From Diprion similis (taxonomy: Eukaryota; Arthropoda; Insecta; Hymenoptera; Diprionidae): a DNA stretch of 64,000 nt. The notes below the pieces were generated by a model that saw only the letters and a list, made by a program, of their open reading frames with translations, did no database searches and was not told where the DNA came from. A program made the position numbers and the translations under genes. The number at the start of each line of letters is the position of its first letter. Position 1 is the stretch's first letter. Shown here piece after piece: positions 27,635 to 39,600 of this stretch. The stretch covers positions 1,922,001 through 1,986,000 of the forward strand of contig NC_060112.1 in the NCBI RefSeq assembly GCF_021155765.1, read 5' to 3'.

Positions 27635-29081
27635 CTACTTACTTAACTCCTGACTAAGGACCTTCAGCTGGTCCTTCTCGGTTGTCTGCCGGTCGACGGA
27701 TATCAGAAAGTCCAGGGTTGTTTTGAAGTGCTTTAGCGAGTCGACCTGCTCGCCATTGGAGAAGGTCCTTTTCCCGTAACGGCTTCCCAGGAAGAACCTG
27801 TCCGTCCGAGGCGAGACTTCCATGTCTTTACCCGCTCCCTCGGTCTTCTCTTTCCCGGCACCGGAAACGCCGCTTCGACCATATCTACTCCCTGACCAGA
27901 AGGAGGACGCTGAAACGGCCAAAATTAGGTTAGTTTGAGGATCAGTGGGCCGTAGGTCCCAATCAATAGTTAGCAAAGGTGAAAACACCGTTTAAAAAAT
28001 ATCCAGTGATGTCGTTTGCCTAGTGATGGTGAACTGGAGTTAAACAATAACGTCCCTGTTAAATAACAGAAATGAATCTGCAAAACCAGATTCGAATAAT
28101 GCAAACTAAGGTGTCGATAATTTGAGGAGATGATCTATGATCAGAACGTTCGAAATTGTGAAATTCTCGTCTTTTTGATGCGATCGTAATTTTTATGGGC
28201 TTACTGACAATTAGTATAAGAATACATGTGTGTAAATACGGTGCGACAGATATTCTTTTCCGCATAATAACTCCACCATATTGCAAGATTTCGTGAATTT
28301 TGTTCGGGCAATTTTTCGGGATTTGATCAGTTATAAATAGACCTACGGAACATCAGAATCGGATCAAAAACACCAGACATTATTCGTTTTGAAAATAGAA
28401 TCAAGATCACTGGACAAAAAAGTTTTTTAAAAAAAAAGAAGGTTTTTGTTCCATCTATGCACCCTTTTATGTTTATACTTATATGCACCCTTAAACGTTA
28501 CCAGAGATCTAGAATGTAAAACTTGAAATAGTGGCTTTCAAATCGTTTTTAATGTCAATTGATGTGATCTAAATTGAAATTGATTCGTTTCAGTCACACC
28601 TTTCGAACCCTCATTTCATCATTTTCCGCAACTAAAAGACAAAGCTTTTTTAATCGGACTCAAAAGTTGAACCGGAAAAAAATCGGTCAGCTTGAAACCA
28701 ACCGATACAGCAAATCCGATGATTGGAAGAATTCGGTAAAACTTTTGGGAAGTGAAGAGCTTTTCAAATTTCTACGGAATACAGGGAGGAGGACGAGATA
28801 GTTAGAGGTGACAGGAAAGCTGACGCCTGCAAATGGAGGGCAGGATGCAGCGCCCGTTAATTAAGTCTCTGACTATAAATTTGGACCTTGCAGAACCGAC
28901 GTTCGGAAACGAAAGCCAATGGCCATAAGGACGTCGCGTCTTTGGCCGCGTTTCGAAATTCTGAAGGCGCATCACCTTGTTCAGGGTCCTGCCGTTTTCC
29001 GTATCTCCCGTTCGTGTAGAAATTCTGCTGCGACGTCACGAGGGTTGCAACGGTGCATCCTATCCATATCCAGGCCGTCAT
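27635..29081 (-). CDS. RYa: RYamide-type neuropeptide precursor with three RYG units
   Basis: RYamides are secreted insect peptides acting through a G-protein-coupled receptor. Inferred exons are 29081-28976 and 27909-27635 (126 residues plus stop), joined in phase by donor AAG|GTGATG and acceptor TTTCAG. The start MTAWIWIGCTVATLVTS is a short signal peptide. Three units end in RYG: NFYTNGRYGKR (residues 20-30), SFWSGSRYGRS (38-48) and TDRFFLGSRYGKR (71-83). The Gly supplies the amide and KR or R are cleavage sites. FFLGSRY is the classic RYamide C-terminus known from flies. A tail of about 43 residues follows. Uncertain points are the donor of exon 1 (in-frame alternatives exist nearby) and the C-terminus: a perfect GTAAGT donor overlaps the stop, so a further exon may exist. 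Confidence 0.85.
27910..28975 (-). other. Intron of the RYamide gene
   Basis: About 1.07 kb between the two coding exons. Just inside it, 28858-28975 continues open in the frame of exon 1 (GDAPSEFRNAAKDATSLWPL and on), so a longer form with retained sequence or a later donor cannot be excluded. The rest is AT-rich without features I can name. Confidence 0.5.
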
Positions 29082-31494
29082 CTCGACTCCGCTGCATCCG
29101 GAAAATCCGGACCTCATCGACCGTCTGCTCGTGATTAGGAACATCCTTGCAGATTTTCTTTCCCCTTCTTAATCTACAACGTAGAGAGATTGAGAATTGT
29201 TCGAGTTACTAATATCGTGAGGTTGAAGTTAGTAATGTTAGTTTAACGATGCATGTTCAAAAAAAATCATTACTTGTACCCTTAGGATTGTCTGAAATTT
29301 AAGCTGAAATTACTATTTGTTTTTTTTCGTCAATCACCATGAAAATATCGTTCAAGAAGACGAAAAAAAATTTTGCAAAAGCTTGAGCTCTTTATATTAA
29401 TATTAAGAGGTGCCTGTTTGCGATGTACCATTTTTTTAATAACACGGGAAAGTATTTTTTTTTTTCATCTTGGAATTTTATTACCCAACAGCGGATCGGC
29501 GTATCGTAAAGAGCAATACATACTTTTGTACGAAATTGAACGATCTACAAAAACAGGTCTCTTGCGATTTTTTTGCAAATCTATTGGTTCAAAAATTAGT
29601 TATGTCAAAATTTTACGATTTTTTTCATTTCCACTATGAATTAATGTTTCAAAAATGAAAAAACTATAATATTTCTTAAAGTTCATGTTATCATCTTTAC
29701 TGAAACATCGAAATTTTCCTGAAATTTTCGATTACTTAACAGGAAATGAATTTTCAACATAAACCGTTGAATAAAATTTATATTTTTAATTTATTTTAAA
29801 TAACTTTTTTAACATTACGAAACTTTTTGGCGTCATCTTGAACGATATTTTCACGGTGACTAACGAAAAACATAGTAATTTTTTCGGACCTCCCTAATGT
29901 GTGTGTACATATAAATATAATATATAAAAATATGTATATATAATATACATATATATATATATATATAGTTGATATTTTGAAAAGTCAACTCCTTGAAAGT
30001 CGTTCTAAAATTGTACAATAACTCTTTTTTCCATGATGTTCTCGAATTCGCGAGTTCTGATTGGACAGTCTGTATTCCTCGAAAAAATTAAATGGGCCAA
30101 TACGTTCGTATAGTATCGAATCAATCAAAAATCGACCAGTTCTTTAGTGTTTGCCGGTTTTTAATCTTTCGTTATTTATCCTAGCTCTCTTTCCTTTTCC
30201 TTTGTCTGCCAGTAACTTCCTCGGCGTTCTGGAAAAACTCCAATTCCCCCTTTCGGAGGGTTTCGGTATTCTTCGATTTCTCGAAGAGCAGCCCTTCAGA
30301 TGACGGAATAAGTTTTTCATGGTTTCCTTAGGGTGTCGTTTAAGATAACCAACGATATTGCTTATGCCCGACGAAGGTGATTCCAGCGAGACAGGTTCTT
30401 CTCGAAAAATCTACGAATGGTTAAAAATACTCGATATAACGGTGGAAAATGAATGTAAAAAACGAAACCAAAGAAGATGGTGTAGTAATCTTAATTTATC
30501 AGATCTTAACTGAGTTTAATTTAATTAAAGTTTGATATTAATACTGGATTATCATCGTCTTGCGATTATTATTGTTCAAACAGTCTTGGACAAGATATTC
30601 CGAATAAAAAATAGCACTTTTCGTTGATCGATTAATTCTATTCGTGCAACCGGTAAGATGCACGGTTTTTCACTTTTCGATTTCAAAAATTTTTGTCCGG
30701 ACGAATTTTTCACTCTAGCTGTTTTTTCGGTGCAAAAAATATACGTTCCGAACAAACGTATATTCACAAATTTTTTTTCATCTATATACAGGTACAAGCA
30801 TATTCAATTAAGAGGCTTCTCAATATATTTCGCAAGTATAACCGCACGGAATTCCGCCTCACGGTTCCACGAATGTAACCTTATAATCATTTTTTTCCTT
30901 CGAAAGTTAAACTTTTGAATTTTTTTTTCTCTTGCTTCGCAGCTCTTTCACGCATTTCGATTCTCTACTTATTAAATAATTACCACGGGTGCTTCACTGA
31001 GCGTCGTTTATACAATAACAGAACCGGTTTCACTTAAAAAAATATCTACATTTTTATGGTTAGCGTTGTTGTTATTATTATCATTATCATTATTATTATT
31101 ATTATCATTATTATATATTATTCTATTCAATCTTGAATTTAGAACGGTTCTTTGAAACCTGATCCTGATATTTCTTCAGCAATTTTATACCAATATCTGA
31201 TCATCGCATGAAAATCGCCTTCAAAAAAATATATGTATATATTTTTTTTTGTATAAAAAAAAAAAAAATATTAAAAAGTCTTTCAAATTATAATTTCACG
31301 TAACAATACTTCTGTAGAACGTGATAATGCTAATTGTTTTATGATTTATGAGATTGTGTGAAATCAGTTTTTTTTCTTCTCCTTCGTTTTTGATCGTGAG
31401 AAAAAACTTTGTTTTCAAGTAAATTAATTTTTGAAAAGTAGATGATTAAATAAACAAACGCCGCCACCGAACACATAGTTAAGCGAGGGCCGAC
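29082..31494 (-). other. Probable 5' intron and UTR of the RYamide gene
   Basis: If the TATA promoter near 31.5 kb serves RYamide, this 2.4 kb is a 5' UTR exon plus intron. It holds a foldback element (about 29305-29890), TA repeats near 29920-29970 and an ATT/ATC-type microsatellite near 31070-31115. Possible acceptors just before the start codon lie near 29130 and 29150. No other coding sequence is visible. Confidence 0.4.
29305..29890. mobile_element. Foldback element related to the 26.5 and 33.9 kb elements
   Basis: The left end AAATTACTATTTG followed by TCACCATGAAAATATCGTTC pairs in inverse with GAACGATATTTTCACGGTGA and CATAGTAATTTTT on the right. The interior carries GAAATTGAACGATCTACAAA at about 29532, a diverged copy of the core found in the larger elements. 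Arms are less complete than in those copies. No coding capacity. Confidence 0.6.
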
Positions 31495-31527
31495 TGCGAC
31501 GGGTTCGTGTCCTCCTGGGCTTTTATA
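31495..31527 (-). promoter_or_regulatory. TATA box and initiator, probable RYamide promoter
   Basis: On the minus strand a TATAAAA (31527-31521) stands 32 bases upstream of a CAGTC initiator whose A is at 31495. That is the standard TATA-to-start spacing for RNA polymerase II. TATA promoters with a non-coding first exon are common for neuropeptide genes. The RYamide coding start is 2.4 kb downstream on the same strand and no other minus-strand gene lies between. The link to RYamide is inference. Confidence 0.45.
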
Positions 31528-31530
31528 GGA

Positions 31531-33921
31531 CGCCGATTCACCACCCACGAACGGTCATCCTTGCGCAAAACGGATACAATGGCGATCACAAGGGATATGT
31601 AATGCATGTGCACACATGTTCATGTCTTGTATCCGATAAATTATTAGACGCGATTCTCTTATCATCAGGGGTAAAAATAAAATAACAAAATAAAATCAAA
31701 CCGGAGAGGAAAGAAACTATTTTGAACGAAGTTGCTTAATTATAATATACTTGAAAAACTTTGATTTATATTTTTATTGATGTTTTCATTTCTTAATCCA
31801 AGATCCTTAAAGTGAAAAATTGATCGTGAGTATAGTGAAATGAAGGTTGGCACGGCGAAACGGTGCATGATTTTTCAAGGGGAGAAAAACCTTTCCCAAA
31901 TTTGATTTATTAATTTAAAAGGAAAATGGAAAAGTCATTTTTAAAGTTTTAGAGAAAATTTTTAAAGAAAATAAATAGCGAAAATCGATTTCTTCAGTAC
32001 CAGTGTAAGTCCGCAGTTCAGGCCAATTTTTTTTTTCTGATCATAAACACAATTACGATATCGAAAGTACGAAACAGATGTGAATCGGTCTTTTCCACCA
32101 ATCAGCCTTGAATCGTGTGGGTCCTAATCAGTTTAGCCCAGTCACTATGTCGAAATAATCCACCTGAAATGACATTAATTTCGTTGTTGCTCTTTCTTGT
32201 TTTAACCGTTGCGGGGTCTAAATTCAAAATGGCGACCAAATATTCGAATTGTGTGAAAAATGGTTTTTCTTGAATAACTCGGCCGTGTTAAATTTTAACA
32301 AAAAATTGTAAAGACCGAACTTGTAGAGAATTCAATTTTGTACAACTTTGGTCTTCACATTTTTTTTCTAAGATCGATATTCTTGGAATTGAATCTGAAA
32401 AAAGCGGTGTAGTAAAACTATTGCATCATCTTGTTTATTTCTAACTTTAGGGCATAAATGAACATAGCAAATTTGTAGGGAATTAAATTTTCGACAGGTT
32501 TGGTCCTTACTTTTTTTCCTACAGTCAATATTTACGATCGTATACGCCAACGACAAAGATAATATTTTTTCGCGAATCATTCGACAACTGAATGTCTCTT
32601 TGAAATCAGATTTGAATTATTGTTATTGGAAAAACTCTTTTTCACACCACCACAGGGGTTGAGTTTCAGGCGCATTTTTTCACGTGGTATCGCCAGGTGG
32701 TCTAATCCACATATCATTACTTGCAAGTTTATTTGGTTTTCTGACGTTCTCATCCTTATAAGATTTTAAAATGGAATTTCTGTTTTTTTTTCTTGCAAGT
32801 GTGAAGGATCCAAGCGATGTGTGTTCAATTTTTTTTTATTCTCTTTCTTATAATCCTATAATGATTAATCGACTCGTTCAAAAGTTGTTCAAGGTCAAAA
32901 GATATTTAAGAGCCTTAAATAACTTCTGAAAGAGTGGATTGATCATAAAATGATAGAAGAACTTTTTTGTAGAGCATTCAATTCTCTACAAATGTACGTT
33001 CTAGTCTTATCAGTACACTAATGCGTTGATGAGTTGTAAAATTCTAACGTTTAAAACAAATGTTTTTCATGTTATTTATATGGAAAATAGATAATCACGA
33101 TAAGGCACCTCTAAATATGAATATTAAGAGTTGAAACTTGGACAACATCTATTTTTCGTAATTTTGAACAATATTTTTGATTTGGATTTTGAAAACAAAA
33201 AACAGTTGATTTTTTGATACAGTCTATAAAATTGTTTGCCATCGATCCCGTCATGATTTTGTGTTGGATATTAATGCATCAAGAAAATATAAAACAAATA
33301 ATAAAGTGAAACAAAAAGAGGCGGAATAAAATAACAGGACAGGTATTGACGTAATAAGCGGCGTTCAGGGATTATTAAAGTGAGCGGCCATATAAATTTG
33401 GATAGTAGATTTACTTCATTTATTTCACACGTCTCAAAACGATTTCGAAAGAAACCAGGAAACTTGTATAACGGTCGACTTACTCGGGTTTATTAGATAT
33501 TAATTTTCAGCATGTAAAATAATTATAATTACATTATACAACTTATGCGAATGGTAAATTATCGTTTATGTGTTTATTAGAATACCTGACATATACAATC
33601 TAATCACACGAAAAGTGTGAAAAAGTAGATGTTACATGGGTACATATGTAGATTGTAAAGGTAGTACAGAAATTCGTCACACTGGTTCACCTTCGTCTCT
33701 GTCCACAGCGCCTTATTTCTTTACTTCTTTTTATTTAAGCTATGCATAGAGAAAAAGCGAAAAAAAGTTATTTATCGGCATATCTGAGCTTCTTATTATA
33801 CTTTAACATCGTTTAATTCTTTTCAGCGAATGGTAAATCGCGTTTCCAAAATTGTTCTCACTTCTCTTATGTTATGGTGTGTATACTATACATTAAGTTG
33901 ATTAAAAAAAAAAAAAAAAAA
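31531..33921. other. Intergenic, degraded repeat DNA
   Basis: No gene is visible. Around 32300-33130 there are diverged pieces like the interior of the nearby foldback elements, including an inverted copy of the shared core (GTAGAGCATTCAAT near 32972). Two similar blocks near 32310 and 32480, each with a GTAGAGAATTCAATTTT- or GTAGGGAATTAAATTTT-like run, look like an old duplication. Flanks are AT-rich. Confidence 0.5.
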
Positions 33922-35053
33922 ATTTTCTGAAAGCTCCCACTGAAATATCTTAAGGTTACCGAAAAAAGACGCCTGTGGAAATCGGAGCTCTTCGAAAATT
34001 TCTATTTCCCATTTAAATAATATGGGGAATTTTTTTTTTTTATAATTGTCTAGCTCACAAACTAATAAATAGATTTTCATGCGCGATATATATTTCTATA
34101 GGAAATTGAATGCTCTACGAAAAATTTCTCTTATCATTTTTCGATAAACCGACGAGTTTAAAAGTTATTCGAACTCAAAGTTAAATTTATATCATAATTG
34201 CATTTTTACTTCAATTTTATGTAAATTCATTAAAGTTATCATCAAATATAAAAAAACAAGGTCATTTGAAAAATCAAAATTACTATGTTTTATAAGCCTT
34301 TTGAATCAATTCTACTGAAACACCTACTATTTCTCGAAAGAAAGAATTGATTAAAATCCTTTTTAATGTATTCATCAGTATTTAATAAATTTTCAATTCA
34401 TTTTCTACTAAGGATAATGGACTTGTCAGCAATGAAAGTTTAAAATTTTTCACTTAATTTTTCACAAATTTTTCCAACAAAAGATATTAAGTGGAGAATT
34501 TTGAACTATCATTACCGACAAGTCCATTATCGTTAGTAGAAAATGAATTAAAAATTTTTTAATTACTAATGAATACATTAAAAAGAATTTTAATCAATTC
34601 TTTCCAGAAATAGTAGGTGTTTCGGTACAATTAATTCAAAAGGATTATTAAACATAGTAATTTTGATTTTTTAAATGACTTTTTTTTATATTTGATGATA
34701 ACTCTAATGAATTTACCTAAAATTGAAGTAAAAAATGCAGTTATGATATAAATTTAACTTTGAGTTCGAATAACTTTTGAACTCGTTGGGTTATCGAAAA
34801 GTGATAAGAGACATTTTTCGTACAGCGTTCAATTTCCTACAAAAATATATATTGCGCATAAAAATCTGTTTATTAGTTTTTGAGCTAGAGAATTATATAA
34901 AAAAAAAAAAAAAATTCCATGTTATTTAAATGGCAAATCGAAATTCTCGATGCACGGCCTCTAAATATTAAAATTAAGAGCTCCAGTTTTCACAGGCGTC
35001 TTTTTTCGGTACCCTAGAGACATTTCAGTGCGAGCTTTCAGAAAAAAAAAATT
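33922..35053. mobile_element. Long foldback element, about 1.13 kb
   Basis: Arms of about 540 bp: the left begins TTTTCTGAAAGCTCCCACTG and GACGCCTGTG, the right ends CACAGGCGTC and CAGTGCGAGCTTTCAGAAAA. The centre near 34470 pairs almost to the loop, with AATGGACTTGTC on one side and GACAAGTCCATT on the other. The core GAAATTGAATGCTCTACGAA sits at 34102 with its inverse near 34830. Same size and same internal core as the 26.5 kb element but different terminal sequence. No coding capacity. Confidence 0.8.
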
Positions 35054-36626
35054 AATCGCGTTTTTGGAATCAGCCTGCTATAAATATTATATATTCATAT
35101 ATAATTATTTTTTATTACTTTTTGCTTTTCTTCTCGTTGGAATTGTCTTGTAGAAAACGTTTCTTCTCATTAGAATTGTATTGTCGAGAATGTAGAGCGA
35201 AGCGGCAGGTAGCAACTAGATGAAATTGAACAACTGTGTACGTGTATGTATCAGAGATGTATAGTTCAGGCTCTGCAACGCTTAATCGACGCCGACAAGT
35301 TGGAGGTGAATTAAAAATTCAGTTACACGTAGCTTGGTTACTTGGTTGCAGAGGCATTCTGGCGAACGAAACGGATACTTCCCCCTCCACGCCTGTGTTT
35401 ACGAATACTGATAACTTAGGAGACGTAGAACAAGACAGAAAAACCTATAAACGATTGTGTTTCGAGGAGGATAACGATTCATTCAGTTAATCAAAAGATG
35501 TCTCGAAGAGGAAACGATGAACTCGTTCACGTACACGCGTATGATATGCGACAAATTTATAAATGCTTGGATGCGTCTCGCATCGTCTCGCTCGTTACGA
35601 AGACTTGATCATAAGGAAGAAAGGGACGCACAAACGATTCTTTGTTTCGTGTTGACGTACAATGCACGGAAGCATGTTTTGCATCGTCCAGGCTACGTGA
35701 GAATAATTTATCAATCCGCAGTCTACATACAATGTGTAGTAAAGTAAGAGACTATTTGCACGTATAGCTCGACGAGTTACATCATCCTAATCTTTGCACT
35801 ACAGCTGAGGCATTTATAATTTCTACACATACATTTGTGTAATTACATGAACCGGATTAAATGAAATGTCGATCTTCACTCCCCTCCCTTCATCCCGGTG
35901 ACCTGATCGTCAAACATTCATAAATTACTTCCGCAGTACATAAAAATTATTCTGTTCTGAGCCGTTAAACATTTTTTCAAAGCCAGTTGTTTTTACGCGC
36001 CGAAACTTTGTCGGCTCACTTCAGAGCCTACTGATCGAAGATACGAATTTATACTCGATAGTATACGTACTGAAGTTTGATCGTTTCTACTTTGCAATTA
36101 TTCAGACTCGAAAAGTATCAGTATATTCAAACCGCGTGTGTACGATTACATTTCGTCGAAAAAAAGGAAAGACAAATGAAAATTTTAGGACGAGTAGGCA
36201 ACGCGATGAATAATTGAATCGCGATGCGTCACGTTGCGCATGCGCGTCGGTCGGCCATATTGGCGAGAGTTGCGCACGCCATAGAATAAGTGAAATAAGT
36301 TAAGTCTATCAAAACTCCCGCGCTCGAACCCGCAGAGATACGCTTGTCGTTTAGTTTCTGACTTCGTGTAGTTCTGCCTGCAGGACAGAGTGGGATGTGG
36401 GATAGGGAAGCTAAGACAGTTTGTCGCAGTTGATTCCTGGTGTGTGGTGAAGACTGGCTCGATTACACGTATGGAAGTGGCGGGTGCGTAACAACAAAGA
36501 CGCGAAGCTGGTGTCGTTGGACATCGACGAGGCGTAATTACGGGACGCGACGAGGTTGTGCGGTTGTATCGATTCGTCGGTTCCTTGGACTCGAGGCTGA
36601 CAGGCTGTGTGACTTGCATCGCCGAC
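35054..36626 (+). other. Upstream region and 5' UTR of the ACBD5-like gene
   Basis: Short open frames at 35236-35490 and 35517-35747 are not recognisable. From about 36180 the DNA becomes CpG-rich. GGCCATATTGGCG near 36253 contains, on the minus strand, AATATGGCC, which resembles a YY1/Pho site, common near insect and mammalian transcription starts. No TATA box is seen. Transcription of the gene probably starts between about 36250 and 36450. Confidence 0.4.
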
Positions 36627-39600
36627 ATGACAACCGAGGAGAAGTTTCACGCCGCCGTAAACGTTATCAGGAATTTACCGAAAAATGGTAAGTCTTCCCG
36701 AATGGAATTGGCTCCAGCCGATAGTCAAAGGTCTAACCTAAAAACGATCATTCCCTTTGTTTTCATTTCCCTCTTGTTTGTCGCTCCGCTTGTCCTCGAT
36801 GATTGTGTTGTTTCTACTGCTACGCTGCGCTCGTGCGTCACGCTCCAAGAGTCGAGCTCTTCTCTTTTCTACGCTAATTGCACCCGTCCCGCTCTTCTTC
36901 CGTTTTTGCATACCACTTAACTCGACGCGTTCGCATTACCCTGTGTTTTTGTCGATTACTTGATGACAGTTGGACGGACGGAGTGAGAAAGTTAGCAAAG
37001 AAAGATGACCGGTGAAAAGGAATGGATATAATATAATCAACCACTGGTGCAAAGTTCTCGAAAAATACTGGGTCCGAAGTTCGTTTCTTCTTATTTGTTA
37101 CGCCATTCCTGACTGCACGCACACACACACGACAATCGCTTTTTTACGAGGGCAAAAAAGATGTAATAATTGAATTTTAGATTCTACCGAATTAATGGAT
37201 TAAGGATCCCATCGCTACGTTCGCATATTTATTTGTTTTCCAATTACTGATACAAACACGATACCGGATTATCGGAGTGCTAAGCTCAAGGAACCGTGTC
37301 CAATCGAGTTGAATTTATACTGGTTTCATTAATCGAGGAATTCAGGTTCTGCTGGTGAACGAGCACCCTTCTTTTTTTTCAAACTCATCGTTCACGTTGT
37401 GTAGAATTGAATCTGACACGAGGTAGAAATTCTCCTCTGCTTACCTCAGGTCATTAGCTTGAATATTCATTGCCTACTGTGAATTGGTTTATTCAATTCA
37501 TTCGCCGACTTGGCTTATAAAGGAACATACAGAAAATATTCACAAATACTAATGTTTGTCGGAATATTGCAAGTGTCGATGTCAGATTATTAAAAGTAAC
37601 ATGTTTTTTTATCTTACTGTAATAAACATGCTAATAAATTATGATCCCTTCAAATTATTCAAAAAAAAAACGAGCAACATCTTTTATTGGTGTTTAATTG
37701 CCTTGAACTGCAAAATTTAATTGATCTTTTATCGGGCCTGTGACTCCTATACCTATGACCTTGAGTAATTTTCCATTCCACATTCTGTACGAACGGCTGC
37801 AATGGAAGGCATAAGCTATCCGTTCACCTCTTGTGTAACGGTTTTTTTTCTCGTTATTCGGTGTTCAGTGATCGCTAAAAATTCTTCCAAATCTCTTCAG
37901 GCACTCTTTTCATCTTTCTTTTTCTTTCTTTTGGCCTTTCAAATGGGACAGACTTTGCATATCTTGAGCTACTTTGTAACTGTCAATAATAGAATGTAGG
38001 AGTTCTTTCCAACGTAAGCAGCTATACATAGTTTTCACACCCGCCGCTTCGCTCCACCTTTCACTTTTCACCTTTCCTTTAAAAAGCACTAGAGAGGTAT
38101 ATGCAAGCGTAGAGGAGCAGCTTATACTCACGTACACACACAGTTTCGAGTTGATATCGGCAGCCTGGGAAGGTACGAATGGGGAAAGTGACACTGACCC
38201 ATAATAAACGAACTTTTATGAGCTCCTTGAAAGTTCTAGCAGCATTTATTTATTTCCTTCTTCTTCTCCTTGTCTTGCAATAAATGTCCGTATGTATCAG
38301 GCAAGTTGTGTTTTTTTGTTTTCTCTCAATCTTCCATTTCTTTATCGTTTCTTCTTATTTTTATAACTTATGTTTATCAACTCCGACAAGCCGAGAAGCA
38401 ATCGCATGTACATATTCATTTCTTAAAGCATTGACAAAATTAATATAACTCTATAGTAAATTTATATTCTTTATCGCATTTGAATAGACATTAAAAACAT
38501 AAAAACTGGTATATCATTTTGACGATAGATGAGCATTTATTTCTAGTAATTGAACAGATTTCAATTCAGTATTGAGAGCAGCTGTTTGTGTTGGTTGCGT
38601 AAGTGAAAGGCATGGAATTAAGTCAAGGCAGCAAACCAAACGCTCCACGGAGCACAAAGTGTCTGACTGAAAATAATAAAAGCTTAGGGTAATTTAGCCA
38701 TGGGGTAACTGGGGTCAAATTATGACCAGGAAACTTACACATTATTTTGCCTAAAGCTGTTTGAGTTTGGATATATAAATATGCATATATCCGCTCTTTT
38801 TCTGTTTGCACCTATCAATGCCTGAATCCATGAATAGTAATATTGTACACTCGTTATTCATGCTTAATATATTCTCTATGGAATAATGAGTAATCGGAAT
38901 AAGGGATTGAAGCAGAATATTACGTATTGTAAAGTGACATGCCAGGTATAATAATGTTAGAGTTGTTGATAAACTGGTAATTTGTTTCTTTTTCAATGTC
39001 ATTGTATACGACACGACAATGCCGATCAAAGAAATATCGACATTATCAATACCTGGAATTTTATGCCAGCGGTTTTGTTGAATCCAATGACCCAGCATTT
39101 TAAAAATAGTGCTTTTGATGTTGTTCGTTTCTTTTTTCTTTTGGTTTCTGCTTTGTTTTCCCTCGTCCGACATCTTTGGCTACAACAAAAGTTAATCCAA
39201 TGATAAATTCTGTCCTGTATTTAACTGCGATTATACTAGAAAGTTGATCGACTATAAGTCAGTTTTGTAATGCATCACATCAGATCGTGGTGGTTGTGAA
39301 ACTGTATGTCTCGCTTTCTCACTTTCACACTTATTTATAACCACTCGACGACTGTCGCTGACAATTGTTTTCATTCCCTATTATTTTGTTCCCAAGATGA
39401 CAAATTCACCGATTCTTACGTTTCTATACATTTGATTACTTTGGATCATTTGCTTTTGAAGTAGTTTTAGTCATACGTTTATTGTGCAAATTTCCTTGGA
39501 TAATATTCTCACAAGGACTGTAATTACATATTCGTAAGCAAAGAAACATTGGCATGTTAAATATTATCATGGCCTTTGAAAGATGATAATGATTTTCTGT

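Noticed and set aside
28574..28801. Plus-strand frame of 75 codons antisense to the RYamide intron
   Set aside because: Basic, Ser/Lys-rich reading without motifs; composition equals the intron around it.
35236..35747. Two short plus-strand frames upstream of the ACBD5-like gene
   Set aside because: Neither resembles a known protein and they are in different frames with no clear splice link.
38751..39173. Minus-strand open frame of about 140 codons in ACBD5 intron 1
   Set aside because: Lys/Asn/Ile-rich, no domain or transposase motif I recognise, no composition change from the surrounding intron. Treated as a chance frame.
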